Below are positions 42,114 through 50,728 of a stretch of 64,000 nt of DNA, piece after piece (within the stretch, counting starts at the first letter, position 1; every line of letters starts with the position of its first letter). Location of the stretch: positions 1 through 64,000 of the forward strand of contig NZ_FTNE01000006.1 in the NCBI RefSeq assembly GCF_900156265.1. The letters are read 5' to 3'. Both the position numbers and the translations under genes were made by a program. The stretch is from Acidiphilium rubrum. Its GTDB lineage: Bacteria > Pseudomonadota > Alphaproteobacteria > Acetobacterales > Acetobacteraceae. Under the pieces are notes generated by a model, which worked only from the letters and a program-made list of their open reading frames with translations, ran no database searches and was not told where the DNA came from.

Positions 42114-43625
42114 ATGCGCCGTCGAATCACGACCCTTTGCGCGATTGTACCCATGAGTGTTCTGGCCTTGCAGCCGTTGGCGTGGGCCAGCCCGGACGAG
42201 CGGCCGGCGACGTTGACCCAAGCGCTGTCGGAAGCCTATGCGGATAATCCGACCCTGCAGGAGCAGCGCGCGAACCTGCGGGCGACTGACGAGACGGTGC
42301 CGGCGGCACTGGCCGGATGGCGCCCGACGGTCGAGTTGCAGGGAACGGCGGGGCGGATTACCGGCGTCGAAACCGAGCAATTGCCAGGCACCAACCCGCT
42401 GACCGGTGCACCGACACTCAGTCATCTGCGCTTGCCGCAATCACGCAACGAGGAAATCGGCCAGTTGACCGTGACCGAGCAATTGTTCAGCGGCGGTGCA
42501 ACGGTTGCGAAAACGCATGAGGCGAAAAACAGCGTTTACGCTGCGCGGGCGCAGTTGCTGTCGACCGAGCAGACCGTGTTCACCAAAGTGGTGAACGCCT
42601 ATGTGACAGTGATCACCGATCGGCAGTTGCTGGCACTCGATATCAATAACCGCAGCGTGCTGGCCCAGCAGTTGAAGGCGGTGAATGATCAGTTCGGTGT
42701 CGGCGAGATCACCGAGACGTCGGTGGCGCAGGCGAAGGCTTCGCTGGCCGGCGCGCAGGAGCAGGTGGAGGTGGCGCGCGGCAATCTGAATATCGCGAAC
42801 GAGACCTTCCGCCAGCTGGTCGGTTCGTATCCGGCCGCCGAACTGGTGCCGCCGCAGCCCCTGGCGCTGCCGGTGAAGGGCAAGGCCGATCTGGTGCGCC
42901 AGGCGATGATCAACAATCCCGATGTCGTCGCGGCGCTGTTCACCCAGAGTGCCGATGTCGATGCCGTGGATGTCGCGATCGCGGCGCTGGCGCCGCAGCT
43001 TTCGGTTTCGGCCTCGGCGTTCAGCGAGCATAATCCGCTGGGGCCGAACAGTTCTTCGCGCGGCGGGCAGGTGCTCGCGAACCTCACGGTGCCGCTGTAT
43101 CAGGGTGGCTCGGAATATGCGGCGATCCGCCAGGCGCGCGACAAGGTGCAGTATGGCATCGCCGGCGTGGTGGATGCGCGGCGGACGGCGGTGCAGTCGG
43201 CAACGCAGGCCTGGGAAGGGCTGATCGCCTCGAAGGCCGCGGTGCGGAGCACCACGGAACAGATCAAATCCGATGCCATCGCGCTCGATGGTACCGAGCG
43301 GCAGGAAATCGTGGGCACGCGTGATACGCTCGATGTGTTGAATGCGCAGCAATTGCTGTTCAATGCGCAGACCACGCAAATTCAGAACATTGCGAATGTC
43401 GTGAATGAATCCTACGGGATCGCCGCGGCGATCGGGCGTTTGACCGCGACGGATCTGGCGTTGCCGGTGACGCATTACGACGATTTGAAGTATTATGATC
43501 AGGTGAAAGATGCCTTGTTCGGCAATGGCAACGAGGCGTATGAACAGGCGGGGATCAGCCCCGACGGCGCGCTGCTGCGCACGCCGGCGCCGGTGGTGCC
43601 GAAGCTGATCATGTCGCCGAAATAG
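42114..43625 (+). CDS. tolC: TolC-family outer membrane efflux protein
   Basis: 503 residues from ATG 42114; AGAAGG lies six bases before it and too close to the alternative ATG at 42108. A signal peptide ends after PLAWA. Two repeated OEP domains follow, with the long periplasmic helices (LTQALSEAYADNPTLQEQRANLRA, and in the second half VRQAMINNPDVVAALFTQSADVDAVDVAIAAL). GQVLANLTVPLYQGG and GTRDTLDVLNAQQLLFNAQ are typical. It forms the trimeric outer membrane channel for type I secretion and drug efflux. Confidence 0.93.
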   Translation: MRRRITTLCAIVPMSVLALQPLAWASPDERPATLTQALSEAYADNPTLQEQRANLRATDETVPAALAGWRPTVELQGTAGRITGVETEQLPGTNPLTGAPTLSHLRLPQSRNEEIGQLTVTEQLFSGGATVAKTHEAKNSVYAARAQLLSTEQTVFTKVVNAYVTVITDRQLLALDINNRSVLAQQLKAVNDQFGVGEITETSVAQAKASLAGAQEQVEVARGNLNIANETFRQLVGSYPAAELVPPQPLALPVKGKADLVRQAMINNPDVVAALFTQSADVDAVDVAIAALAPQLSVSASAFSEHNPLGPNSSSRGGQVLANLTVPLYQGGSEYAAIRQARDKVQYGIAGVVDARRTAVQSATQAWEGLIASKAAVRSTTEQIKSDAIALDGTERQEIVGTRDTLDVLNAQQLLFNAQTTQIQNIANVVNESYGIAAAIGRLTATDLALPVTHYDDLKYYDQVKDALFGNGNEAYEQAGISPDGALLRTPAPVVPKLIMSPK

Positions 43626-43652
43626 GTAAAACCAGTCAGGGGGAATCAGGCC

Positions 43653-44252
43653 ATGAGCATCTCGAACGAGCCGATCGGGGCGGAACCTTCGATGGACGAA
43701 ATTCTTTCATCGATCCGGCGCGTTTTGAAGGATGCCGAGACGGTGACGGTGCCGCCGGAGCCTCAGGGCGGCGCAGTACCGGCTGATGCCGACTCGGTGA
43801 TGGTGCTGGATTCCTCCATGATGGTGAGCGAACCGGCGAACGGAGCCGCGCGGGCGGCGCGGAGTGGCGCGCCGGTGCATGAGGCGATCGCCCTGTCGCC
43901 GACGCTGTCGAGCGCGACGCCACCCGACACCGCATCGACCGATCTGCCTTACGAGCCGCAGCGGGCGCATGCGCCGGAGGCCACCACGGCGGGTTCGGTC
44001 GAGGGGCCGCAGCCGATTTTGGGGGCGCAAGCGGCCGAGGCGGCGGCGAGCCATTTCAGCGCGCTGATGCGGAGTGTTTCGGCCGATCGGGGGCTGGCGG
44101 TGAGCCGGGGTGGCATCAGCATCGAGGACATCGTGCGCGAGGAGATGCGGCCGATGCTGAAATCATGGCTCGATGCGCATCTGCCCAACCTCGTCGAGCG
44201 GGTGGTGCGGGCCGAGATCGAGCGGTTGGTCGGGCGGCCTGAGGGTTTTTAG
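43653..44252 (+). CDS. popZ: DUF2497 / PopZ-like polar organizing protein
   Basis: 199 residues. The short conserved N-terminal helix is SMDEILSSIRRVLKD (residues 13-27). A long, disordered, acidic Pro/Ala-rich middle (30-140) follows. The conserved C-terminal helices are GGISIEDIVREEMRPMLKSWLD and LPNLVERVVRAEIERLV. This three-part layout is that of Caulobacter PopZ, which forms polar condensates that anchor the centromere via ParB. It lies between tolC and valS, the usual alphaproteobacterial position. Confidence 0.88.
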   Translation: MSISNEPIGAEPSMDEILSSIRRVLKDAETVTVPPEPQGGAVPADADSVMVLDSSMMVSEPANGAARAARSGAPVHEAIALSPTLSSATPPDTASTDLPYEPQRAHAPEATTAGSVEGPQPILGAQAAEAAASHFSALMRSVSADRGLAVSRGGISIEDIVREEMRPMLKSWLDAHLPNLVERVVRAEIERLVGRPEGF

Positions 44253-44261
44253 GCGCTCACC

Positions 44262-44296
44262 TTTGCGGGCGCGATCGTTTCGCGCATAATCGGCCC
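44262..44296 (+). promoter_or_regulatory. Candidate leaderless promoter of valS
   Basis: CATAAT (44285-44290) ends exactly six bases before ATG 44297, with a TTGCGG (44263-44268) 16 bases upstream. No ribosome site fits between them. Confidence 0.45.
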
Positions 44297-46972
44297 ATGC
44301 TGGACAAGAACTTCGACGCCGCCGCGTTCGAGACGCGGCTTTATGACACCTGGGAACGGGAGGGCGCGTTTGCGGCCGACCCGGCGCGCAACGCCAAGCC
44401 CTTCACCATCATGATCCCACCGCCCAATGTGACCGGGCGGCTGCATGTGGGTCATGCGCTGACCATGACCTTGCAGGACGTGCTGATCCGGTTTCAGCGG
44501 ATGATCGGGCGGGATGCGTTGTGGCAGCCGGGGACCGATCATGCCGGGATCGCGACCCAATTGATGGTCGAGCGCGAGTTGCAGGGTGAGGGCACGACCC
44601 GCAAGGAGATCGGGCGTGAGGCGTTTCTCGAGCGGGTCTGGCGGTGGAAAGAGGAGCAGGGTGGCGCGATTACCAGGCAGTTGCGCCGGCTGGGCGCCTC
44701 GCCCGACTGGTCACGCGAGCGGTTCACGATGGATGAGGGTCTGTCGCGCGCGGTGCGGACGATTTTTGTCCGGCTGTTCAACGATGGCTTGATCTATCGG
44801 GCGAAACGACTGGTGAACTGGGACCCGGCGTTCGGCTCGGCGATATCGGACCTCGAGGTCGAGATGCGCGAGGTGAAGGGGTTTTTGTGGCATCTGCGCT
44901 ATCCGATCGAGGGGAGCGACGAGGTGATCATCGTCGCGACGACAAGGCCGGAGACGATGCTGGGCGATACCGCGGTCGCGGTGCATCCGACCGATGCGCG
45001 CTATGCGGCACTGGTGGGGCGGACCGTGATCCAACCGATCACCGGGCGGCGGTTTCCGATTATCGCCGATGAGTATTCCGACCCGGAAAAAGGCACCGGG
45101 GCGGTGAAGATCACGCCGGCGCATGATTTCAACGATTTCGCGGTGGGGCAGCGGCATGGGCTGGCGACGCCCTCGATTTTCGATCGGGCGGCGCGGGTGA
45201 CGCTGGCGGAGGTGCGCGATGGCGCGGACCCGCAGGACAAGGAGTTTTTCGAGAGTCTGGAAGGGCTCGATCGGTTCGCCGCGCGGCTGGAAATCGTGGC
45301 GCATCTCGATGCGATCGGCGCGTTGGAAAAGACCGAACCGCATACGCATACCGTGCCGCAGGCGGAGCGGGGCGATACCATCATCGAGCCGCTGCTGACC
45401 GAGCAATGGTTCTGCAATGCCGAAGTGCTGGCCAAGCCGGCGATCGCGGCGGTGGAGGACGGCCGGGTCGAATTCGTGCCGAAGCAGTGGGAGAACACGT
45501 ATTTCGCCTGGATGCGGAATATCCAGCCCTGGTGCATTTCCAGGCAACTGTGGTGGGGGCACCGGATTCCGGCCTGGTATGGGCCGGAGGGGGTGATTTT
45601 CGTGGCCGAATCCGAGGCCGAGGCGCATCGCGATGCCGAGGAGCATTTCGGCCATCCGGTCGAGTTGCGGCAGGACGAGGATGTGCTGGATACCTGGTTC
45701 AGCTCGGCGCTGTGGCCGTTTTCGACCCTGGGTTGGCCCGAGACTACCGCGGAACTGGCGAAATATTATCCGGGTGATGTGCTGGTCACCGGGTTCGACA
45801 TCATTTTCTTCTGGGTCGCCCGGATGGTGATGATGGGGCTGTACGTGATGGGCGAGGTGCCGTTCCGCACCGTGATGATGAACGGGCTGGTGCGCGATGA
45901 GCGTGGCCAGAAAATGAGCAAGACCAAGGGCAATGTGGTCGACCCGCTTACGTTGATCGAGGATTTCGGGGCGGATGCGCTGCGCTATACCGTGAGCGCG
46001 CAGAGCGGCGCGGGACGCTCGATCAAGCTGGGGCCGACCATGGTGGCGGCAAACCGGAGTTTCATTACCAAGATATGGAATGCGGCGCGGTTCTGCGAGA
46101 TGAACGCATGCCGGCCCGATACGGCGTTTCAGCCCGAGGCGGCGCGGCTTGCGTTGTCGCGCTGGATTCTGGATGCGGCGAACCGGGCGGTGAGCGAAGC
46201 GACGGCGGCGCTGGAGGCGTATCGGGTCGCGGAGTATGCGCAGATTTGTTACCGGTTCACCTGGGGCGATTTCTGTGACTGGTTTCTGGAACTCGCCAAA
46301 CCCGGTCTGGGGGGCGAGGACGCGGATGCGGTCGAGCGCCGGGCGGTGGCGGCCCATGTGCTGGGGGTGTTGCTGCGGTTGCTGCATCCGATGATCCCGT
46401 TCGTGACCGAAGCGTTGTGGGATGAGTTGGGTTATGGCGCGGTGGGGTCGTTGATCCGGGCACCGTGGCCGGAGCGTGAGGTGGTCAGTGATGCTGCGGC
46501 GGCGCGGGATGAGGTGTCGTGGGTGATTGCCGCGATTTCGGAAATCCGGGCGGTGCGCAGCGAGATGAACGTGCCGGCGGCGACGCGGATTCCGATTTTG
46601 ATCCGCGATGCCACGCCCGAGACCTTGGCGCGGGCCGGGCGGTGGCGCGAGGAGATCGCGCGGCTGGCCAGGATTTCCAGCCTGGAGGCGTTGGAGGGCG
46701 AGATGCCGCAGGGGGCGGCGCAGGCGATATTGGGTGAGGCGACGCTGATTTTGCCGCTGGCGGATATCATCGATCTGGCGGCCGAGCGGAAACGCCTGGC
46801 GGCGACGCGGGCGAAGACGGCGAGCGATGCCGAGAAGATCGCGCGTAAGCTGGAGAATCAGGAGTTCGTCAGCAAGGCGCCGGAGGATATCATCGTGGAA
46901 AACCGCGACCGTCTGGACGCGGCGCATGCGGAGTTGGCAAGATTAGACGCGGCATTGTCTAGAATCGGCTGA
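44297..46972 (+). CDS. valS: Valyl-tRNA synthetase
   Basis: 891 residues, full length. The class I HIGH motif is HVGH (50-53) in PPNVTGRLHVGHAL, and KMSKS is KMSKT (about 539-543) in DERGQKMSKTKGNVVDP. The editing domain has TTRPETMLGDTAVAVHP. The anticodon domain and the C-terminal coiled coil (AAERKRLAATRAKTASDAEK..., last 65 residues) are intact. It charges tRNA-Val. The ATG appears to be at the transcription start (see the promoter entry). Confidence 0.97.
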   Translation: MLDKNFDAAAFETRLYDTWEREGAFAADPARNAKPFTIMIPPPNVTGRLHVGHALTMTLQDVLIRFQRMIGRDALWQPGTDHAGIATQLMVERELQGEGTTRKEIGREAFLERVWRWKEEQGGAITRQLRRLGASPDWSRERFTMDEGLSRAVRTIFVRLFNDGLIYRAKRLVNWDPAFGSAISDLEVEMREVKGFLWHLRYPIEGSDEVIIVATTRPETMLGDTAVAVHPTDARYAALVGRTVIQPITGRRFPIIADEYSDPEKGTGAVKITPAHDFNDFAVGQRHGLATPSIFDRAARVTLAEVRDGADPQDKEFFESLEGLDRFAARLEIVAHLDAIGALEKTEPHTHTVPQAERGDTIIEPLLTEQWFCNAEVLAKPAIAAVEDGRVEFVPKQWENTYFAWMRNIQPWCISRQLWWGHRIPAWYGPEGVIFVAESEAEAHRDAEEHFGHPVELRQDEDVLDTWFSSALWPFSTLGWPETTAELAKYYPGDVLVTGFDIIFFWVARMVMMGLYVMGEVPFRTVMMNGLVRDERGQKMSKTKGNVVDPLTLIEDFGADALRYTVSAQSGAGRSIKLGPTMVAANRSFITKIWNAARFCEMNACRPDTAFQPEAARLALSRWILDAANRAVSEATAALEAYRVAEYAQICYRFTWGDFCDWFLELAKPGLGGEDADAVERRAVAAHVLGVLLRLLHPMIPFVTEALWDELGYGAVGSLIRAPWPEREVVSDAAAARDEVSWVIAAISEIRAVRSEMNVPAATRIPILIRDATPETLARAGRWREEIARLARISSLEALEGEMPQGAAQAILGEATLILPLADIIDLAAERKRLAATRAKTASDAEKIARKLENQEFVSKAPEDIIVENRDRLDAAHAELARLDAALSRIG

Positions 46973-46982
46973 AAGTTTTTTG

Positions 46983-47004
46983 CTACTTTTTTTCAAAAAA
47001 GTAG
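46983..47004 (+). repeat. T/A-stem inverted repeat, CTAC/GTAG arms
   Basis: CTACTTTTTTT and AAAAAAGTAG arms. Both halves of one pair are changed compared with CTTC/GAAG copies (T to A on the left, A to T on the right). It begins ten bases after the valS stop with outer GAAAG and CCTTTC flanks. Confidence 0.75.
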
Positions 47005-47034
47005 GCCTTTCTTAACCGTCCGAGAGCAAAATCA

Positions 47035-48882
47035 ATGAACGAGTTGTATTGGGCCGAAGCCGCCAAGGCGATCGACTGGATCGAGCCGTATCAGCGTGTG
47101 TTCGACCCGGATATCGGGCCGTTCGGGCGGTGGTTTACGGGCGGGGTGCTGAATACGGCGGCGAATTGCCTGGATCGGCATGTCGAGGCCGGGGCGGGGG
47201 AACGGGTCGCGCTGATTTGGGATAGTGCGATGGAAGGTCGGGTTGCGCAGTTCACCTATCGGGTGTTGCGGGACCGGGTGGCGAAGCTGGCGGGGGCGAT
47301 GGCGGCGCGGGGCGTGGTCAAGGGCGATCGCGTGGTGATTTATATGCCGATGGTGCCGGAGGCGGCGATTGCGATGCTGGCCTGTGCACGGTTGGGGGCG
47401 GTGCATTCGGTGGTGTTCGGTGGGTTTGCCGCACCGGAGCTGGCGGCCAGGATCGATGCGGCGGCGCCGAAGTTGGTGATTGCGGCGTCCTGCGGGTTGG
47501 AGCCGGGGCGGGTGATTGCCTATAAGCCGATTCTGGACGCGGCGCTGGACTTGGCGGCGCATCGGCCCGAGGCTTGCCTGATTTTCCAGCGCGAGGCTCT
47601 GCGCGCTGAGCTGCTGGCGGGGCGGGATGAGGATTTCAGCGCGGCCGAGGCGGCGGGGATCGCGCATGATCCGGTGCCGGTGGCGGCGACCGATCCGCTC
47701 TATGTGCTCTACACATCGGGGACGACGGGCAAGCCCAAGGGCATTGTGCGGGACAATGGCGGGCATGCGGTGGCGCTGGCGCATTCGGTGCCGCTGATTT
47801 TCGACGTGCGGCCGGGTCCCGGGGCGGCGAGCGAGGTGATGTGGACGGCATCCGACGTCGGTTGGGTGGTGGGGCACACGTATATTGTCTATGCGCCGCT
47901 GCTCGCGGGCGTCACTTCGGTGATGTATGAGGGCAAGCCGGTGGGGACACCGGATGCCGGGGCATTCTGGCGGGTGTGCGCGCAGCACAAGGTGAAAACC
48001 TTGTTCACCGCGCCGACCGCGTTGCGCGCGATCAAGCAGCAGGACCCGACCGGGGCGTTGATCGGGGCGCATGATCTGTCGCGGCTGGAGGCGTTGTTTC
48101 TGGCGGGCGAGCGGTGCGATCCGCCGACCGCGACCTGGATTGCCGGGCTGCTGGGCAAACCGGTGATCGATAATTGGTGGCAGACCGAGACGGGCTGGCC
48201 GATCAGCGCGCGGTTTCGCGGCACCGGGTTGACGCCGTTCAAACCTGGTTCCGGCGGGCGGGCCTGCCCGGGGTTTGATGTGCAGGCGCTCGATCCGCAG
48301 GGTGATTTGATGCCGGCGGGTGAGGTGGGGGCGCTGGCGATCCGGCTGCCGTTGCCGCCCGGTTGTGCGCCGACTTTGTGGAACGACGATGCGGGGTATC
48401 GGCGCGCGTATCTCGAGGCGTTTCCGGGTTGGTATCGGACCGGGGATGCCGGAGCGGTGGATGCGGAGGGCGATATCTGGGTGATGGGGCGGACCGATGA
48501 CATCATCAATGTCGCGGGGCATCGGCTTTCGACCGGGGCGATGGAGGAGGTGCTGGCGGCGCATCCCGATGTCGCCGAATGTGCGGTGATCGGGCGGCAC
48601 GATGATATCAAGGGCGAGATTCCGTTCGGGCTGGTGGTGCTGAAATCCGGCGTTGAGCGCGATGAGGCGGTGATTGCGGCTGAACTGGTGGCGCTGGTGC
48701 GCGAGCGAATCGGCCCGGTGGCGGCGTTCAAGACTGCGGTGATCGTTCAACGGCTGCCCAAGACGCGATCGGGCAAGATTCTGCGCGCGACGATGAAGCA
48801 GATGGCGAACGGGATGAACCCGGTGGTGCCACCGACGATCGAGGATGCCAGCGTGCTGGAGGCGATTGCGGGGAAGTTTTGA
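47035..48882 (+). CDS. prpE: Propionyl-CoA synthetase-like acyl-CoA synthetase
   Basis: 615 residues. The ANL superfamily is clear: the phosphate loop is YTSGTTGKPKGI, the adenylate-binding segment DNWWQTETGWPI, the hinge WYRTGDAGAVDAEGDIWVMGRTDDIINVAGHRLS, and the catalytic, acetylatable Lys is in TRSGKIL. The N-terminal ELYWAEAAKAIDWIEPYQRVFD and the RDNGGHAVAL segment fit PrpE/ACSS3-type enzymes rather than Acs. It activates propionate (and probably acetate) to the CoA ester. It is on its own, with no prpBCD nearby. Confidence 0.9.
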   Translation: MNELYWAEAAKAIDWIEPYQRVFDPDIGPFGRWFTGGVLNTAANCLDRHVEAGAGERVALIWDSAMEGRVAQFTYRVLRDRVAKLAGAMAARGVVKGDRVVIYMPMVPEAAIAMLACARLGAVHSVVFGGFAAPELAARIDAAAPKLVIAASCGLEPGRVIAYKPILDAALDLAAHRPEACLIFQREALRAELLAGRDEDFSAAEAAGIAHDPVPVAATDPLYVLYTSGTTGKPKGIVRDNGGHAVALAHSVPLIFDVRPGPGAASEVMWTASDVGWVVGHTYIVYAPLLAGVTSVMYEGKPVGTPDAGAFWRVCAQHKVKTLFTAPTALRAIKQQDPTGALIGAHDLSRLEALFLAGERCDPPTATWIAGLLGKPVIDNWWQTETGWPISARFRGTGLTPFKPGSGGRACPGFDVQALDPQGDLMPAGEVGALAIRLPLPPGCAPTLWNDDAGYRRAYLEAFPGWYRTGDAGAVDAEGDIWVMGRTDDIINVAGHRLSTGAMEEVLAAHPDVAECAVIGRHDDIKGEIPFGLVVLKSGVERDEAVIAAELVALVRERIGPVAAFKTAVIVQRLPKTRSGKILRATMKQMANGMNPVVPPTIEDASVLEAIAGKF

Positions 48883-48897
48883 CAAGTAAAGGCAGAT

Positions 48898-48919
48898 CTT
48901 CTTTTTTGTAAAAAAGAAG
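48898..48919 (+). repeat. T/A-stem inverted repeat after prpE
   Basis: CTTCTTTTTT and AAAAAAGAAG arms with a two-base GT loop, 16 bases after the prpE stop. Confidence 0.75.
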
Positions 48920-49323
48920 GAAGAACCTATTCTGATTTTACGAATTTCTTGTTGCCGGGTGGCACGCGCGCGTGTGGCAGTAGATTGCTGCGAATTGTGA
49001 TTATTTTTGTTGCGAGTTGAGTGAGGCGCTGTGGCATCGCTGCAATGACGTGCTGGGCGCGCCATGACGATGTCAGTCACGTTGCCTACATCAAGCTCAT
49101 TTTTTTTGCCTCATTTTTTCAAGACATCAGTGTCATTTTTTTGTCTACGATATTGGCTGTGGTCTCCACAGGGCTCGCTTTATCTAACCACGTAAAAATT
49201 TGCGCCGGGTGCTTTTCGGTGCCTCAGATATTCAGTATCATTTTAGTTGCCCAACGTTTATGGCTGCCATATCGGATACATAAGGTCAAAGGTCGCGCAT
49301 TATTTACAGGAAGGAGATTGTCA
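48920..49323. other. AT-rich leader region of the nucleotidyl cyclase gene
   Basis: Some 400 bases with no convincing gene, visibly richer in A+T than the flanks. It holds a REP-like fragment (GCATCGCTGCAATGACG near 49035-49051), two T runs (near 49101 and 49138) and, at the end, the strong ribosome site GGAAGGAG (49309-49316) seven bases before GTG 49324. The cyclase reading frame stays open to 49021, but that stretch includes a repeat-type FFASFFQ reading and looks non-coding. Confidence 0.6.
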
Positions 49324-50589
49324 GTGGAACTAAACAAAACGAAGGCCGTCAAGTTGTCAGGGCTCGTTGACTCGCATGCCGATGCGATCAGCCGGATTGC
49401 GGTTAGTTCGAACGCGTTTCTCTTGTTTCGGCCGGTCAATCCGAACTCGACTTCGTTGATCAAGGAGGGGTTCGGGACCAAAGGGCTCGACATTCATAGC
49501 AAGAGTTCGGACTGGGGGCCGCATGCGGGGTTTATCTGCGAGAACCAGTTACTCAGTAAAGCGGACACGCAGGGAGGCGTGGATAAGGGCAACCAGGATT
49601 CGGCGCATTCGCTACACGATTCAGGAACGAAAGTGGCACGGTTTCCATTGCTCCTGACCGAAGGGCGCATTGACGAACTCGCCGATAACAAGCGTGGCAC
49701 GCAATTGATCCGGGTTGATGGCACCTGGCCTGGATCGCCGGTCAAGAAAGTTTTCGTGTATCCGACCAAGGCGCTGGGTTCGAAAGGCGGGGCGGTGGAA
49801 CTTGGCCTGGTCGATTACAGCGATCGCGCGTTCTTTATGCAGACGCTCGATGGTGCAGTTCGCAACGAAAGCCAGATGGCATTCGCAAGCATGGTGAGTA
49901 AAATCAAAGCCGCCGGGAAGCGATACATCGTGGTGTACCGGATGCCGGGGGGTAGTTTCAGTCCGGTGTTCGCTCTGGGGTATAAATCCGCGGGCCTGCC
50001 GGTTACGGCGGATTATGACGTGTTCGCGATGTGCCCGCATTTGAGCAGCGCGCGGCCTGAGATGCTCAGACAACTTAGCCAGACATCAAATAGGAAGTCG
50101 GGTCGGCTATATGCGGCTGTGACCGCTGTAATGTCGTCGCTCGGACAAAAGGAGCGCCGCAATGTGGACCCGCAGATGGGCCGCATCACCGCATTCCAGC
50201 AGGCGACCAAGAACCTGATCAACCAAGCTTGCAACGGCATGGATAATCCGGTCGTTCATCACGGAACCGAGATGGATAATACGCAGTTCCCTGAGCAGGA
50301 CGGCAGGATTACAATTTTTGCGCCGTCAGGCGCGATTGCCGTGACAAACAACTGGACCGAGGTGCAGAACGCCGGGCAGGATATTCTGCGGCTTGGCTAT
50401 GTTTTTTATCGCAATCGGTCCTACGTCGCGAACCCGCAGAATCAGGATATGAGTCAGGGCAAGAAATATTATTTCGGGCAGGGTGAAGTGAATAAAAGCG
50501 AGTTGAATAACAACGGCAAGCAGTTTGTCTGGAACCCCGAAAGCGGCGCGGCTCTGAAAGTGCTCGGTGGTTTGGGATGCGCGATGTAG
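49324..50589 (+). CDS. Class II nucleotidyl cyclase, anthrax edema factor / CyaA / ExoY type
   Basis: 421 residues from GTG 49324 with an ideal GGAAGGAG. The whole protein is the toxin-type cyclase catalytic core. Segment 1 (residues 31-79) has R36 (FRPVN), K53 and H58 and K60 (TKGLDIHSKSSDWGP) and K79. The spacings R-17-K-5-H-2-K-19-K equal those of edema factor R329/K346/H351/K353/K372. Segment 2 has D230 and D232 (TADYDVF), the metal-binding pair of D491/D493. Segment 3 has H313 and N319 (HHGTEMDNTQFPEQD), equal to H577/N583, then a conserved AVTNNW and FYRNRSY. It should make cAMP or other cyclic nucleotides from NTPs. Family members are secreted toxins switched on by calmodulin or F-actin in eukaryotic cells. 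No signal peptide, RTX repeats or secretion genes are seen. Base composition and an AT-rich leader suggest transfer (inference). Confidence 0.93.
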   Translation: MELNKTKAVKLSGLVDSHADAISRIAVSSNAFLLFRPVNPNSTSLIKEGFGTKGLDIHSKSSDWGPHAGFICENQLLSKADTQGGVDKGNQDSAHSLHDSGTKVARFPLLLTEGRIDELADNKRGTQLIRVDGTWPGSPVKKVFVYPTKALGSKGGAVELGLVDYSDRAFFMQTLDGAVRNESQMAFASMVSKIKAAGKRYIVVYRMPGGSFSPVFALGYKSAGLPVTADYDVFAMCPHLSSARPEMLRQLSQTSNRKSGRLYAAVTAVMSSLGQKERRNVDPQMGRITAFQQATKNLINQACNGMDNPVVHHGTEMDNTQFPEQDGRITIFAPSGAIAVTNNWTEVQNAGQDILRLGYVFYRNRSYVANPQNQDMSQGKKYYFGQGEVNKSELNNNGKQFVWNPESGAALKVLGGLGCAM

Positions 50590-50728
50590 CACATCTGATC
50601 TGCCGTCACGCGGCCGTCATCGATTATCCGAGACGGCGATCGGGCAGATGTTCGACACTCTGGTGACCCTCATCGCCAATCTGACGGGGTTGGACCGTCA
50701 GATCGGGCGTTAGCTCTGGTGTGCGCGT

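Noticed and set aside
49021..49323. N-terminal extension of the cyclase frame with a hydrophobic segment that could pass as a signal anchor
   Set aside because: It has no ribosome site, reads through a repeat-type FFASFFQ stretch and a T run, and the strong GGAAGGAG sits before GTG 49324.
50648..50713. Short open frame of 21 codons after the cyclase
   Set aside because: It has no ribosome site, no recognised family and no support beyond being open.
50590..50728. Possible terminator between the cyclase and the metallophosphoesterase
   Set aside because: ATCTGCC and GGCAGAT can pair, but 40 bases apart and without a T tract, so no terminator is claimed.
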